Shown here: positions 1 to 8,718 of the stretch, one piece after another
Layout of the letters: every line of letters starts with the position of its first letter
Numbering within the stretch: the first letter of the stretch is position 1
From: Thecamonas trahens ATCC 50062
Taxonomy: Eukaryota; Apusozoa; Apusomonadida; Apusomonadidae
Assembly: GCF_000142905.1 (NCBI RefSeq)
Contig: NW_013657658.1
Location: 101,672 to 165,671 of the forward strand
DNA: 64,000 nt
Direction of reading: 5' to 3'
Program-made: the position numbers and the translations under genes
The notes under the pieces: model-generated
Databases searched by the model: none
Told to the model about the DNA's origin: nothing
What the model saw: the letters and a program-made list of their open reading frames with translations, nothing else

Positions 1-2851
1 ATAGTTCTTGACCTTGTGCCGCGCCCTGAACTCCAGCGGGTCCACGCTCTCCTTAGGCGGCATGAGTGTCAGACCAACGTCGATGTGGCCGAGCTGGCGA
101 TAGGCGTCGGTGACCACCCTTTCGCCAGTGTATTCGTCGCTCGCCTCCTTCTTGGCAGCCTTGGTGAACGCAGGCGCCTCGTCATGAAGCTGGAACCAGC
201 GAAAGAGTGCCTGTTGGAGTGGACTGTACGGATTCCGGGGGCAGCTCCGCCGCGGAAAGACATCGTATGCTGCCTGGGCCACGCTCAACACCTCGCTCTT
301 GTTGAGCTGCTCCACGTCGCAGCCCGGAAAGCCGAGCACGGCGCCGATGCTGGCCACCTTGAGTAGGCCTGTCATCACATCTGCAATGTTGCTCTCAAAG
401 TGTGCCATGGTCGCCTCGCGCTTCCGAAACTTGACCAACAACGTGATCACAAACCGGATCCACTGCGGGAGACCGCGGCCGCTTGTGTGCAACCTCTCCA
501 GCGCATCCTGCTTGCCTGTCTTGCTCGTAGCACCCACACTGGCCACGGCGGCTGGCGCACTCTCACTCACTGACGACTCATTGCCGCTCCTGCCCGAGTC
601 GGACCCGGCCTCATCGGACATAAAGTCGTCGCTGCTTCCATCCCCTTCCGGCGCAGCCACCACACTCGACGACGACCCGCCCAACGGCTCATCATCGTCG
701 AGCACAATCACGTCCTGCTGCCCGCCTTCATCCATACGCCCAACTCCCTTGGCTGGCGCAAAGCCGAGCGCAGACAAGGACCAGTTCTCGATCGCTCTCG
801 CTTTGCCTGTCACCGAGCTCTGGATTGTGCGTAACTTGTTGACGACCAGCGGCCGGCAGTAGAACAGACCCCCCGCGCCCAGCCGCTTCAGCACCGAAAG
901 GAGCACATCCGCCTCGCAGTCGGCTGACGAGAGCGTCAACCATTCCACCAGCGCCACCTGCACCGCGCTCGCATTCACCTCGGTCGTGTGTTGGGGATAC
1001 TTGTCCAGCTTTGCTCTGCTCAGCTCACTGACCGCCAACTTGATGGCTTCCACGCTCACCGTCGTCTTGCCCATCGCCTGGATACCGAGCAAGTCCAGCA
1101 ATTGCGACACCTTCTGCGCCCAGGAGTGCAGCTTGACCAGCTTGGTCTTGCCGAGCCACGCATCCGGCCCCTTCTGTCGCACGCCAGCCGCCAGCATGTA
1201 CATCAGCGGCCGCGGAAGGCGGTGCCTGCGCACATTCTCAGTCACCTCGGGAACAACCGCGTGCCCGGTCTCGGCCTCATCTTCGTCCTCGGCCTCAGCA
1301 TCGTCCTCGGCATCGTCTTTGTCCTCGCCCTCGTCCACCCCAGCAGCCGTGGCCTCGTCCTTGACCATACCCTCGGCCGCGGCCTCCTCCGACATGCTTT
1401 GCGGCTCGTACTCGGACTCGTCTCCACTCTCGTTACTCTCCTCAACAGCCAGTAACGGCGACGGGAACGCCATCTCTACGAGCAAACTGCCTGACAATGT
1501 CCGCTTTGGCACAAACTTCTTGTTGGTGATGGCAATCTTTCGCGACGTGGATGACAACGACAACCCCGCCCGCCGCCCTGTGGGCAATGAACGGCGCTGT
1601 CCTCCTCCCCCTCCGGTTGCAACCTCGGCAATAGACTGGCCATGCCCGTCGTCGCTCGAGTCCGACACACTGGCGGCCTCGGCCTCGCCCGAGAGCGACG
1701 ACGAAAGCGCCGATGACGGGCGCGACGACGACGACAAAGCCGACCCCGACGCTGACCCCGACGCCGAATACTCACCCTTTTCCTCAGACTCCTCATCGCT
1801 GCCGGCCTCTGGCGGCGGCGTGGCCTCCACAAAGGCGATCGGACCACTTCGCACTGCCAGAGCCCTGTTTCGCTTAGCCGGGCGTCCGGCAATGACAGGC
1901 GCCGAATCGGTCCCAGCCGCCAACAGCCGCCGCTTCCGCACCGCATGCCGCACCGGCGAAATTATGTGCCCAAGGCCGAGGCCCGGAGCCAGATGCGGGG
2001 CGTCAAACGCATCTGCGCTCGTCACTGCGGCGTAGAGGGCATCGCCAAAGGCGTAGATGACCAGCGCTGAGAGGTTGTCGAGGTGGCCAAACAGAAGCGG
2101 AGAGGCTGCTGATCGCCTCATCTTGACGACGCACGAGCGAGTGAGCCCGTGACTACCCTTGTCGTTCTTGATCTTGTAGTCAGGCATAAATAGCAGGTGC
2201 GGCTGAGCTGGCAGAGGCGCCCACGACAGATGTACCGTCACTCCCTCCTCGCCCACCATCAGAGGCTGGCACCGTCCCAGCGCCACCAGATTCAGAACAC
2301 CCTCTGTAGCCATGCCCTCCAACGTGTAGCCCACAACCTCTCCCTGAACCGACATCGACCCCATGTCCACCACTACGGCGACCTCTGCGCAATCACAAAG
2401 AGAGGTGGCTTCCACCACCACCACCCCCTCCCCCCTCCCCGTGGCCCCAGAACAGTGCCTGTGTGTGTGGCCCGGCAACCCCGGTGGCTGCCCGGACCAC
2501 TCGCAAGTCGCCTTAACCATTTTTCGGTACGGAATGAGCAAATTCGTCCATCGCCGTCCCGCGACGCTCCATACACGTCGCATCGTCCATCAATCGCGGT
2601 AGAAGAGTAGTACAATGTGTTAATGGCTGCCACAACAGAAAACAGTCGGCGATGCAGAGATGGACGCCGCACGCGGCGCACAAGGTCCGCGGCCGGCATC
2701 GCTTACCATGAAGCTTCCGGCAGGCGAGGCAATCACATCGCAGAGCGGCTTGCTGGGTAGAGTGGTGATGACGAGCGGCCGCTGCAGAGGGACGCTCCCG
2801 CTTGCGCGACGGCGCGGAGCTGACGGCGTCAAGCACCATCGAGTTGTTCAC
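1..2851 (-). CDS. unknown nuclear-type protein, two exons, C-terminus beyond window
   Basis: On the minus strand one frame stays open from about 2384 to base 1, so the gene runs off the left edge. A short first exon (2851-2707) can be joined through a GTAAGC donor at 2706 and a TTGCGCAG acceptor at 2385 (322-nt intron, phase 1), starting with MNNSMVLDAV. Exon 2 opens with a beta-strand-like segment (VAVVVDMGSMSVQGEVVGYT), then has a long acidic/serine-rich linker (about 1880-1260). A helical segment at roughly 960-740 (ending VTGKARAIENWS) loosely recalls a TFIIS N-terminal/LW domain. A second acidic linker and another helical region follow. Composition suggests a nuclear, chromatin- or transcription-associated protein. 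I do not recognise the family; the exon structure is inferred. Confidence 0.55.
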
Positions 2852-3341
2852 TTTGAGACGCGCGCGACAAAGCGTCCGAACGACCGTACCGCTAAATGAT
2901 AACTCTTTGCGAGAGAGCGGACGTCACACTCTGCATAGACTAGGCTGGCCGGTTGGGGCATGGAGACAGAGCCTGCGATGATCGACGATTGACGGCAGGA
3001 CATGGGCCACGGCGGCACTACTGGACTGATGGCCAGCAGCACGCCACCTCGCCCGGCTGTTCAGTGCCTTGCGATGAGCGGCAGGGTTCTGGCAGAGATG
3101 ACGAGGATTCAAGCCGAGATGGACAACCACGCCTGTGATGTGTACGGCATGATCAGATGGTGCCCGGAGACGACGTTCTGCCGTGTGTGGAGTTTAGACG
3201 GAGAGTGGCCAGCGCGGTCACGAGGGGCGGAGGGGGGGGGGGGGGGCTGACGCAGTGCTGGCGACCGGCGACGACGGCAGGCTGGGTTGTACAGGGTCAA
3301 GGGAGGGAGGGAGAGAGGAGGACGACGGTGTTGTGCACACC
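2852..3341. other. intergenic region, no supported gene
   Basis: About 490 bases between the unknown minus-strand gene and gcvH. Only short overlapping frames without recognisable protein features are present. A run of G at about 3231-3246 lies downstream of gcvH. I see no RNA gene. Confidence 0.5.
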
Positions 3342-3803
3342 TTACTTGGACTCTGCGCAGAAGGCGGCGTAGGCGTCGGCGTCCATGAGGCTCTCCAGCT
3401 CGTCGGGCTTGGCGATGGCAAGCTGAACCATCCAGCCGTCCGACTCGGCAGCCGAGTTGACGAGGCCCGGGTCCTCCTCGAGGGTCTCGTTGACGGAGAC
3501 GACCGAGCCTGTGATGGGCGCATAGACGTCCGAGGCGGCCTTGGTCGAGTCAACGACAGCAAAGGTCTCGCCCTCGTCAAACTCGTCGCCCACGTCGGGC
3601 AGCTCGACGTACACGATCTCGCCGAGTGCGTCCTGGGCAAAGTCGGTGATACCGACGGTGGCTGTCTCGTCCTCGACGCGGATCCACTCATGGTCCTTGG
3701 AGTACAGAACGTGGGCAAGGCGGGCAGGCGCCATAGCACCCACGGCAGTGGCCATGCGAAGCCCAAGGCCCGCGCTGGCAGTAGAGGTAAACAGCCGCAG
3801 CAT
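3342..3803 (-). CDS. GCSH: glycine cleavage system H protein, mitochondrial
   Basis: A 153-aa lipoyl carrier of the mitochondrial glycine cleavage complex; it shuttles the aminomethyl group between P, T and L proteins. Residues 1-30 are rich in Arg, Ala, Ser and Leu without acidic residues, as in a mitochondrial presequence. The mature domain starts near LYSKDHEW (residues 33-40), the usual start of GcvH. The lipoyl lysine is K88 in DSTKAASD, followed by the conserved VYAPITG turn. The C-terminal GWMVQLAI and the acidic tail are also typical. Length matches eukaryotic GCSH. It is uninterrupted and lies tail-to-tail with no other gene. Identification is secure. Confidence 0.96.
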   Translation of the reverse strand: MLRLFTSTASAGLGLRMATAVGAMAPARLAHVLYSKDHEWIRVEDETATVGITDFAQDALGEIVYVELPDVGDEFDEGETFAVVDSTKAASDVYAPITGSVVSVNETLEEDPGLVNSAAESDGWMVQLAIAKPDELESLMDADAYAAFCAESK

Positions 3804-4028
3804 GAGAAAGTAACTGGTGACCGAAATCCAAAGAAAACTGTGCTGCCGCCTCAGGCCAACGCAACCGCCGCTCGGCCGCCGGTGACGGCGAGTGACGCCG
3901 TCGCGCGGCCGTCGGTGACATGAGCATTCATTACTTGCTGCTGTGAAGGAAGTCGGCGGAGACTACAACCTGTGGTCAAACAACAACTCCATTGGTAGAA
4001 TGGCTGTACCTCGACCGGCGGTCGCCTC

Positions 4029-5396
4029 CTACAGGTCGGCGACCGCGCGATCCATCCAGGCTAGCCGGGCGTGGAGCCAATCGCGGACGCCGACATCGTA
4101 GTACGGCTGCCAGAAGGAGTAGAGCGGCGACTTGAGCTCGGGCCACTTCCAGAGGTTGAGAATGGGCCAGACGGCAAAGTTGCGCTCGGTGGCGTTGGCG
4201 GTGGCATGTGGGGCAAGGCCGAGCGGCTTGGCAACGGCAGCAGCAAGGAGGTCCAGAGCACCATCGGACCACGGCCCGCGCCGAAGCGCGGACCAGCGAT
4301 CCTTGACGAGCTCGGCAAAGTCGTGAGTCTCCAGCAGAGCAGCCCACCAGAAGGGAACGTCTGGCCAGGCCTTGTACTGCCATCCGGCCGCGGAGCCGTC
4401 GTTGAAGACGTTGGCATACGTCACGTCGAGATCCCACTGTGGGCCGGCATGCAGGAGGCCCGATCGGTCCTTGTACATGTAAACCGAGTGCCGGAATCCG
4501 TCTTGGTTGTGGAAGAGCTCTGTGGAGAGAAAGTAGTCGGCAAACGAGGTGAGGTTGGCAAAGGTGGAGACCCGTGCCGCGCGGACAGCAAGCGAGGTGT
4601 TGAATGCCGACTCCCAAGCGGTCATGTAATCGGCAATGTAGCTCTTCTGAGCAGGGGTCAGGTCCTCGCCCTTGGGCGCAGCCGGGTAGAGCTCGATGGA
4701 CGACGGGAGGTGGATGGTGAAGGGTGCCACCTCACCGTCATGGAGCTTGTCTTTCTTCACGATGTAGCCGCCCGAGACGGCCGGCAGCGAGTTGTCGTCC
4801 GGCGTGAGCTTGGTAATGTCTACACGATCTGCAGCCACGCGGATCTTCTCTGTGAGGACATAAACGCCCTCGTACGAGTACGAGTTTGTGGTGTTGAGGA
4901 AGAGCTCGACGAGGCGGGTCCGCGGCGCCCATGGCCCTTGCGCAGCGGTGGCGGCGTAGGACAGCACGTTGCGCAGGAGGGACTTGTCGCCCCACGGTGC
5001 GTAGAGCACCCACTTCTTGGACTTGGGCATGCCCAGGAGCTCGGTCGACTTGCCGATGTCGAGGGTGTACGACTTCTTGGGATTGGCCCGCGACGTCTGC
5101 CCGCGGACCTTGATGCTCCCGGAACCGTCGTAGGCCGAGCCCGGATGGTGAAAGTCGACGACGCCAGACTCTGCCACGCCGGCGAGGCTCACAGAGGCAG
5201 CCACCTTTGGATTGGGCCAGGTCGGCGAGAGAGGGACGCCAAAGGTATCGATCTTGAGCAGCGGGAGCGTGGTGCACATCTGAGTCACGTGGAGCTGGCC
5301 GCGGTAGGTGCAGGCGGGCGTGGCGGCGCCGAGGGCGAGGCTGAGGGTGAGGATGAGGCTCACGCCGAGAGCAACGGTGGAGGCCGGAGCGGGCAT
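4029..5396 (-). CDS. secreted CotH-kinase-family protein
   Basis: A 455-aa protein starting at 5396, chosen because MPAPAS followed by a Leu/Val-rich stretch gives a clear signal peptide; the open frame continues 49 codons upstream but without protein-like character. The CotH kinase core is visible in order: RGQTSRANPKKSYTLD (substrate/nucleotide loop), WVLYAPWGDKSLLRN, a GVYVLTEKI strand, GGYIVKKDK, NQDGF, and WDLDVTYAN, the DxD-type metal-binding end of the family. CotH proteins are atypical secreted kinases that phosphorylate Ser on extracellular or spore-coat proteins. Several N-x-S/T sites fit passage through the ER. Substrate in this organism is unknown. Relatives are found in bacteria, fungi and scattered protists. 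Confidence 0.85.
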   Translation of the reverse strand: MPAPASTVALGVSLILTLSLALGAATPACTYRGQLHVTQMCTTLPLLKIDTFGVPLSPTWPNPKVAASVSLAGVAESGVVDFHHPGSAYDGSGSIKVRGQTSRANPKKSYTLDIGKSTELLGMPKSKKWVLYAPWGDKSLLRNVLSYAATAAQGPWAPRTRLVELFLNTTNSYSYEGVYVLTEKIRVAADRVDITKLTPDDNSLPAVSGGYIVKKDKLHDGEVAPFTIHLPSSIELYPAAPKGEDLTPAQKSYIADYMTAWESAFNTSLAVRAARVSTFANLTSFADYFLSTELFHNQDGFRHSVYMYKDRSGLLHAGPQWDLDVTYANVFNDGSAAGWQYKAWPDVPFWWAALLETHDFAELVKDRWSALRRGPWSDGALDLLAAAVAKPLGLAPHATANATERNFAVWPILNLWKWPELKSPLYSFWQPYYDVGVRDWLHARLAWMDRAVADL

Positions 5397-5701
5397 CGTA
5401 TAGGTGCAGCGGCAGGCGAGTGGGGTGTGGTGAGGCAAACGGCAAGCGGTGGCGCCCAAGCGCCCGTCCCGGAGGCGGCTCGGTGACAGGTGGGCAACAA
5501 CCGTGACCTGGTGCGACACGGCAAAGGTTGCGCAGCGGCGCAAGGGGTCTACCTACCAAGCACTGCTGTCTGAGACCTTGCAACTGCCCCTATCAAGCAA
5601 CATCGCAGTCGCTTTCGATTGGAATCGGTTGTGTGCAGGCTGGGTGCGATTGAATGCACGCTTCAAATACTTTGTTCCCTCTCCCGGTAATCAACAATCA
5701 A

Positions 5702-5772
5702 GGGCTCATGGTCTAATGGCAGAACACATGCCTAGTAAGCATGAAATCCAAGTTCGATTCTTGGTGAGCCCT
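5702..5772 (+). tRNA. tRNA-Thr (AGT), copy 1
   Basis: A 71-nt intron-less tRNA gene. The acceptor stem is GGGCTCA/TGAGCCC. The anticodon stem CATGC/GCATG encloses loop CTAGTAA, so U33 precedes anticodon AGU, reading ACU/ACC threonine codons. The T arm is CCAAG-TTCGATT-CTTGG and serves as internal B box; the D arm begins GTCTAATGGC. No CCA is encoded. A nine-T run at 5779-5787 is the pol III terminator. Confidence 0.9.
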
Positions 5773-6114
5773 GTCTTCTTTTTTTTTGCTCGTCCAGGCA
5801 CCCTCGTCTGTCACCCCACATCGAGTGCGTTCAAGTACATAAATGTGAGCTGGCTATCGTGGGTGGGGGGAGGCATAGCTGTAACGGCATGTTCTTGGGG
5901 TGTCGACAGAGCAGTTTATCGGATGTGGCTCAGATCACGATCGCCATGGCAGCGCCGAGAAAATCAACTCGCTCTCAGCGGGGATACGGACTCGAGTAAG
6001 CGCCGCCGATGCGCATTTTCTTGCGCACTGGACGCACGATAGCCATTGCATCACGTAGACAGCATCTGACACCGGTGACGTTTCGCCCAGGGTGGAGACA
6101 AAGGCAAAAAAAAA

Positions 6115-6185
6115 AGGGCTCACCAAGAATCGAACTTGGATTTCATGCTTACTAGGCATGTGTTCTGCCATTAGACCATGAGCCC
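6115..6185 (-). tRNA. tRNA-Thr (AGT), copy 2
   Basis: Identical in sequence to copy 1 over the 71-nt gene, on the minus strand, lying in the spacer between the two arms of the inverted duplication. It is followed by a ten-base T-run on its own strand (A-run 6106-6115). Its flanks differ from those of copies 1 and 3, so it arose by a separate duplication. Confidence 0.9.
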
Positions 6186-6389
6186 TTGATCGCTACTCCG
6201 GGAACGGTCCAGAATCAAGAAAAATAGCATAGTCGAACCGCGCGTTGCTACTATCTTCCCAGTACCATGCAAAGCTACCCAACAGGCACTCTACAACCAT
6301 CGTCGATGACCAACCAACGCATGTACACTTGAACACGCTCAATGTGGGGTGACAGACGAGGGTGCCTGGACGAGCAAAAAAAAGAAGAC

Positions 6390-6460
6390 AGGGCTCACCA
6401 AGAATCGAACTTGGATTTCATGCTTACTAGGCATGTGTTCTGCCATTAGACCATGAGCCC
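6390..6460 (-). tRNA. tRNA-Thr (AGT), copy 3
   Basis: The same 71-nt tRNA on the minus strand, sharing about 210 bp of flanking sequence with copy 1 in inverted orientation. The terminator is the eight-T run on its strand (A-run 6376-6383). Confidence 0.9.
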
Positions 6461-6913
6461 TTGATTGTTGATTACCGGGAGAGGGGACAAAGTATTTGAA
6501 GCGTGCATTCAATCGCTCCCAGCCTGCACACAACCTTCAGCTCGACCTGCTTGACGACATGGCCTCCTCGTGCTCCCATGCACTACCTGTGCTCCTGCAA
6601 CATGATGTACAGGTCATCTTTCGCCTGCCAGCATCATCCTGGCTATCTAGCCCTCTTGATCAGCTTTCTCAGCCAGGTCTGCGACGATCCCGCCCTTGCA
6701 GCCCACACCATGGCCAACCAGCCTCAACAAGCGCCCGATCCTACCTGCACAACACTACAGCTATGCTGTTCGTGCTCGAGATGAAGCCGACCACCCACCG
6801 AGCAGCACGTCTGCCGCCCGCCGCTCAGCCGGCTCGCCGCCGGTGTGCCGGACCAACGGACTCAACGGATCCGGTCACCTCCCCACCCACGTCACTCTCC
6901 CACTTCACGCGCC
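6461..6913. other. intergenic region before an unknown gene
   Basis: Beyond 6535, where the inverted repeat ends, the sequence is pyrimidine- and C-rich with overlapping open frames on the plus strand. None shows protein-like features. It is probably 5' flank or leader of the gene starting at 6914. Confidence 0.4.
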
Positions 6914-7726
6914 ATGGCCCACACATCCACCGGCCGAGTGTACGGGGTGTACACCTGGTGGCGCGGATATGTGCAATCGCTGCGCGAGCCATACCTCGAG
7001 ACCACGCTTGGCGCCCTCCACGCCGCCTACGCCGGCGAGCTCACCGCCGCGGCTCTGGCACTGACACTCGAGCACGAGCTCGTTCCTCGCGGCGTCCTTG
7101 ATCTTCTCTCGCCAGTGGAGTTGCACCTGGTTGGCAGCAGTGCTGACTCTGCCGAGCTCTCGGCAACTCGCCGCGTCCGCCTCATCCGCCGCCATCGCTG
7201 CGGACGGCCGATGCGATGGACCGATCTCCCTGAGCTTCAAGCCGACGACTTTGCGCTCCCGCCGGCCGACTTTCGTGCCAAGTGGATCGAGCGTGCCAGG
7301 CCTGCTCCGTCTGCTCCATCTGCATCGGTTTCATCGTCTGCGCTCGGATTGTCTGCGCTCGGATCACCTGCGCGATCGCGTCCCGCTTCGGGCTATGCGG
7401 CGGGCTATGCGGCGGGCTACGCCTCGCCGACTGCCGAGTGGTTCCGGTCGGCACGTGCTGCCCACGACGATCCGGCGTCACCGCTCCCTGTCCCGGTTTC
7501 GGTCTCGGTCGCAAGCACTACTGCGGTGCGGGCCACGCCATCGCCGCTGCGTCGCCGCGACTCGCCGGTACCTGGCGTCAACTCTACACTTCTCCGCGCC
7601 ATGCTCGAGGCTGCTGCCGTCTCGCCGGCTGGCGACGCTGCTCGGGCCGACCTCACTCGGGCCGACCTCACCCGGGGGCCGATGCGCACGCTTGACTTTG
7701 ACCAGGTGAGCGATGCTTACAGTTGA
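6914..7726 (+). CDS. hypothetical protein with disordered C-terminal half
   Basis: A 270-aa protein. I chose the ATG at 6914 (MAHTSTGRVYGVYTWW) because protein-like sequence begins there; upstream in-frame codons are Pro/Ser/Arg-rich. The first ~120 residues look folded: an aromatic start, then amphipathic helices (YLETTLGALHAAYAGELTAA) and a basic strand RRVRLIRRHRCGRPMRW. The second half is Ala/Ser/Pro-rich and disordered, with short repeats AGYAAGYA and ADLTRADLTR. No family recognised, no signal peptide, no membrane segment. Confidence 0.55.
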   Translation: MAHTSTGRVYGVYTWWRGYVQSLREPYLETTLGALHAAYAGELTAAALALTLEHELVPRGVLDLLSPVELHLVGSSADSAELSATRRVRLIRRHRCGRPMRWTDLPELQADDFALPPADFRAKWIERARPAPSAPSASVSSSALGLSALGSPARSRPASGYAAGYAAGYASPTAEWFRSARAAHDDPASPLPVPVSVSVASTTAVRATPSPLRRRDSPVPGVNSTLLRAMLEAAAVSPAGDAARADLTRADLTRGPMRTLDFDQVSDAYS

Positions 7727-7859
7727 GCGTCCAACTGCCCCCCTGCCGATCCCGAGTCTAAACCCTTGCCACCACGCAAACTACACCCATGTTTACAATC
7801 CACCCTCGATCTCGCCCGCCAGCAGAGACGGCGCAAGTAGTAGGGGGGTTAAACGAGCA

Positions 7860-8513
7860 CTATGCCGAATCGTCCATCAGCACGGGCGCCGCGGCCGCCT
7901 CAGCCTCGGCCTTTGTCTCGCTCGTCTCAACATCGTCGACCTTTGCGACCTTGCGGAACTCAACCATGTTGGTCTTGGGGCACTGCATCTCCTCCCAGGA
8001 GATGGGCACCATGGCTGCCCCGACGACCGAGCGGGCAAAGACGACGCCAAGCTCGTTGCGCGCGGTCGTGAGCTGATACGAGCGCTTGTCGCCGAGCGAG
8101 AGCACCGCGGCGACCACAATGTCGCCCGGCCGGAAGGCCTTGTACATCTCCACTGAGTCGACCATGGTCGCCCGCACGTCCTGGGCCCGGATGACGCCCG
8201 AGAACGATGCGCCCTCGGGCAGAGCCTTGCCATCGAGACAGAGCAGCTCGAGCCGCGCCATACGGGGTGTCACCTTGAGCACTCGCCCAGTGACCAGCGA
8301 GCCGATCCGCGGGACAAGGCCTGCGGTTGCCCGGGCAGACGTCACCCACACCTCGCCGTCGTCGCTCTCGCCCACCACGCCCACCACCGCCGCCAGCAGC
8401 TTGCCGCCGTGGGCATACACTCCGCGCCCGGGCCGCTTCCCGCTCCCGTCCTCGCCCACCACCTCGCCTGGCACCACAGCCTTGCCAGAGCTCGTGCTCA
8501 TTGCTGCTGCCAT
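7860..8513 (-). CDS. EXOSC1: exosome complex component CSL4
   Basis: A 217-aa cap subunit of the RNA exosome, the 3'-5' RNA-processing complex of nucleus and cytoplasm. Start at 8513 (MAAAMSTSSG) removes an upstream microsatellite-derived stretch. Domains: the N-terminal VVPGEVVGEDGSG segment; a central S1 domain from GSLVTGRVLKV through FSGVIRAQDVRA to FRPGDIVVAAVLS; and a C-terminal CSL4 signature, MQCPKTNMVEFRKVAKV. Human EXOSC1 (about 195 aa) has the same order. The zinc-ribbon cysteines are reduced to one, as in other eukaryotic CSL4 proteins. It ends in an acidic Ala-rich tail. Confidence 0.9.
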   Translation of the reverse strand: MAAAMSTSSGKAVVPGEVVGEDGSGKRPGRGVYAHGGKLLAAVVGVVGESDDGEVWVTSARATAGLVPRIGSLVTGRVLKVTPRMARLELLCLDGKALPEGASFSGVIRAQDVRATMVDSVEMYKAFRPGDIVVAAVLSLGDKRSYQLTTARNELGVVFARSVVGAAMVPISWEEMQCPKTNMVEFRKVAKVDDVETSETKAEAEAAAAPVLMDDSA

Positions 8514-8718
8514 GCCTCTGTAGCCCAACCGAGTCGCGTGTCTCGCCTCTCTCCACACCCCGGCCGAGGCCCAGGATGGATGGCCGGCCGGTGAACGACG
8601 GCGCCGAGTCGCGAGCGCGAGCCGCCAGCAGCAACTCGCACACAAACACACACACACACACTCTCTCTCTCTCTCTCTTTCTGTCATCTGTTACCGACAT
8701 TGCCTTCACTACATCCAC

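Larger units (their letters stand above)
5627..6535. repeat. inverted duplication carrying tRNA-Thr genes
   Basis: Arm 1 (about 5627-5842, plus) and arm 2 (about 6322-6535, minus) are near-identical reverse complements of about 210 bp. Each holds a tRNA-Thr gene with matching 5' flank (including TTGAATGCACGC on the arm) and 3' flank (T-run, then GGCACCCTCGTCTGTCACCC). Mismatches appear only towards the outer 3' flank. The ~480-bp spacer carries a third tRNA copy whose flanks are not shared beyond a few bases. Confidence 0.85.

Noticed and set aside
986-2035. 349-aa Ser/Ala/Pro-rich plus-strand frame
   Set aside because: It is antisense to the acidic/serine linker of the minus-strand gene; its composition is the mirror of GAC/GAG/TCG codons.
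2513-2851. Cys-rich stretch resembling the C-terminal zinc finger of piggyBac transposases
   Set aside because: The second half of the cysteines lies past a strong GTAAGC donor and would be intronic in the gene model that joins to the long downstream frame. No transposase sequence lies upstream.
4071-5486. 471-aa plus-strand frame
   Set aside because: Antisense to the CotH-like gene, which has a signal peptide and family motifs.
5449-6533. Open frames containing MAEHMPSKHEIQVRFLVSP on both strands
   Set aside because: They are translations of the tRNA-Thr genes and their flanks, repeated because the tRNA is repeated.
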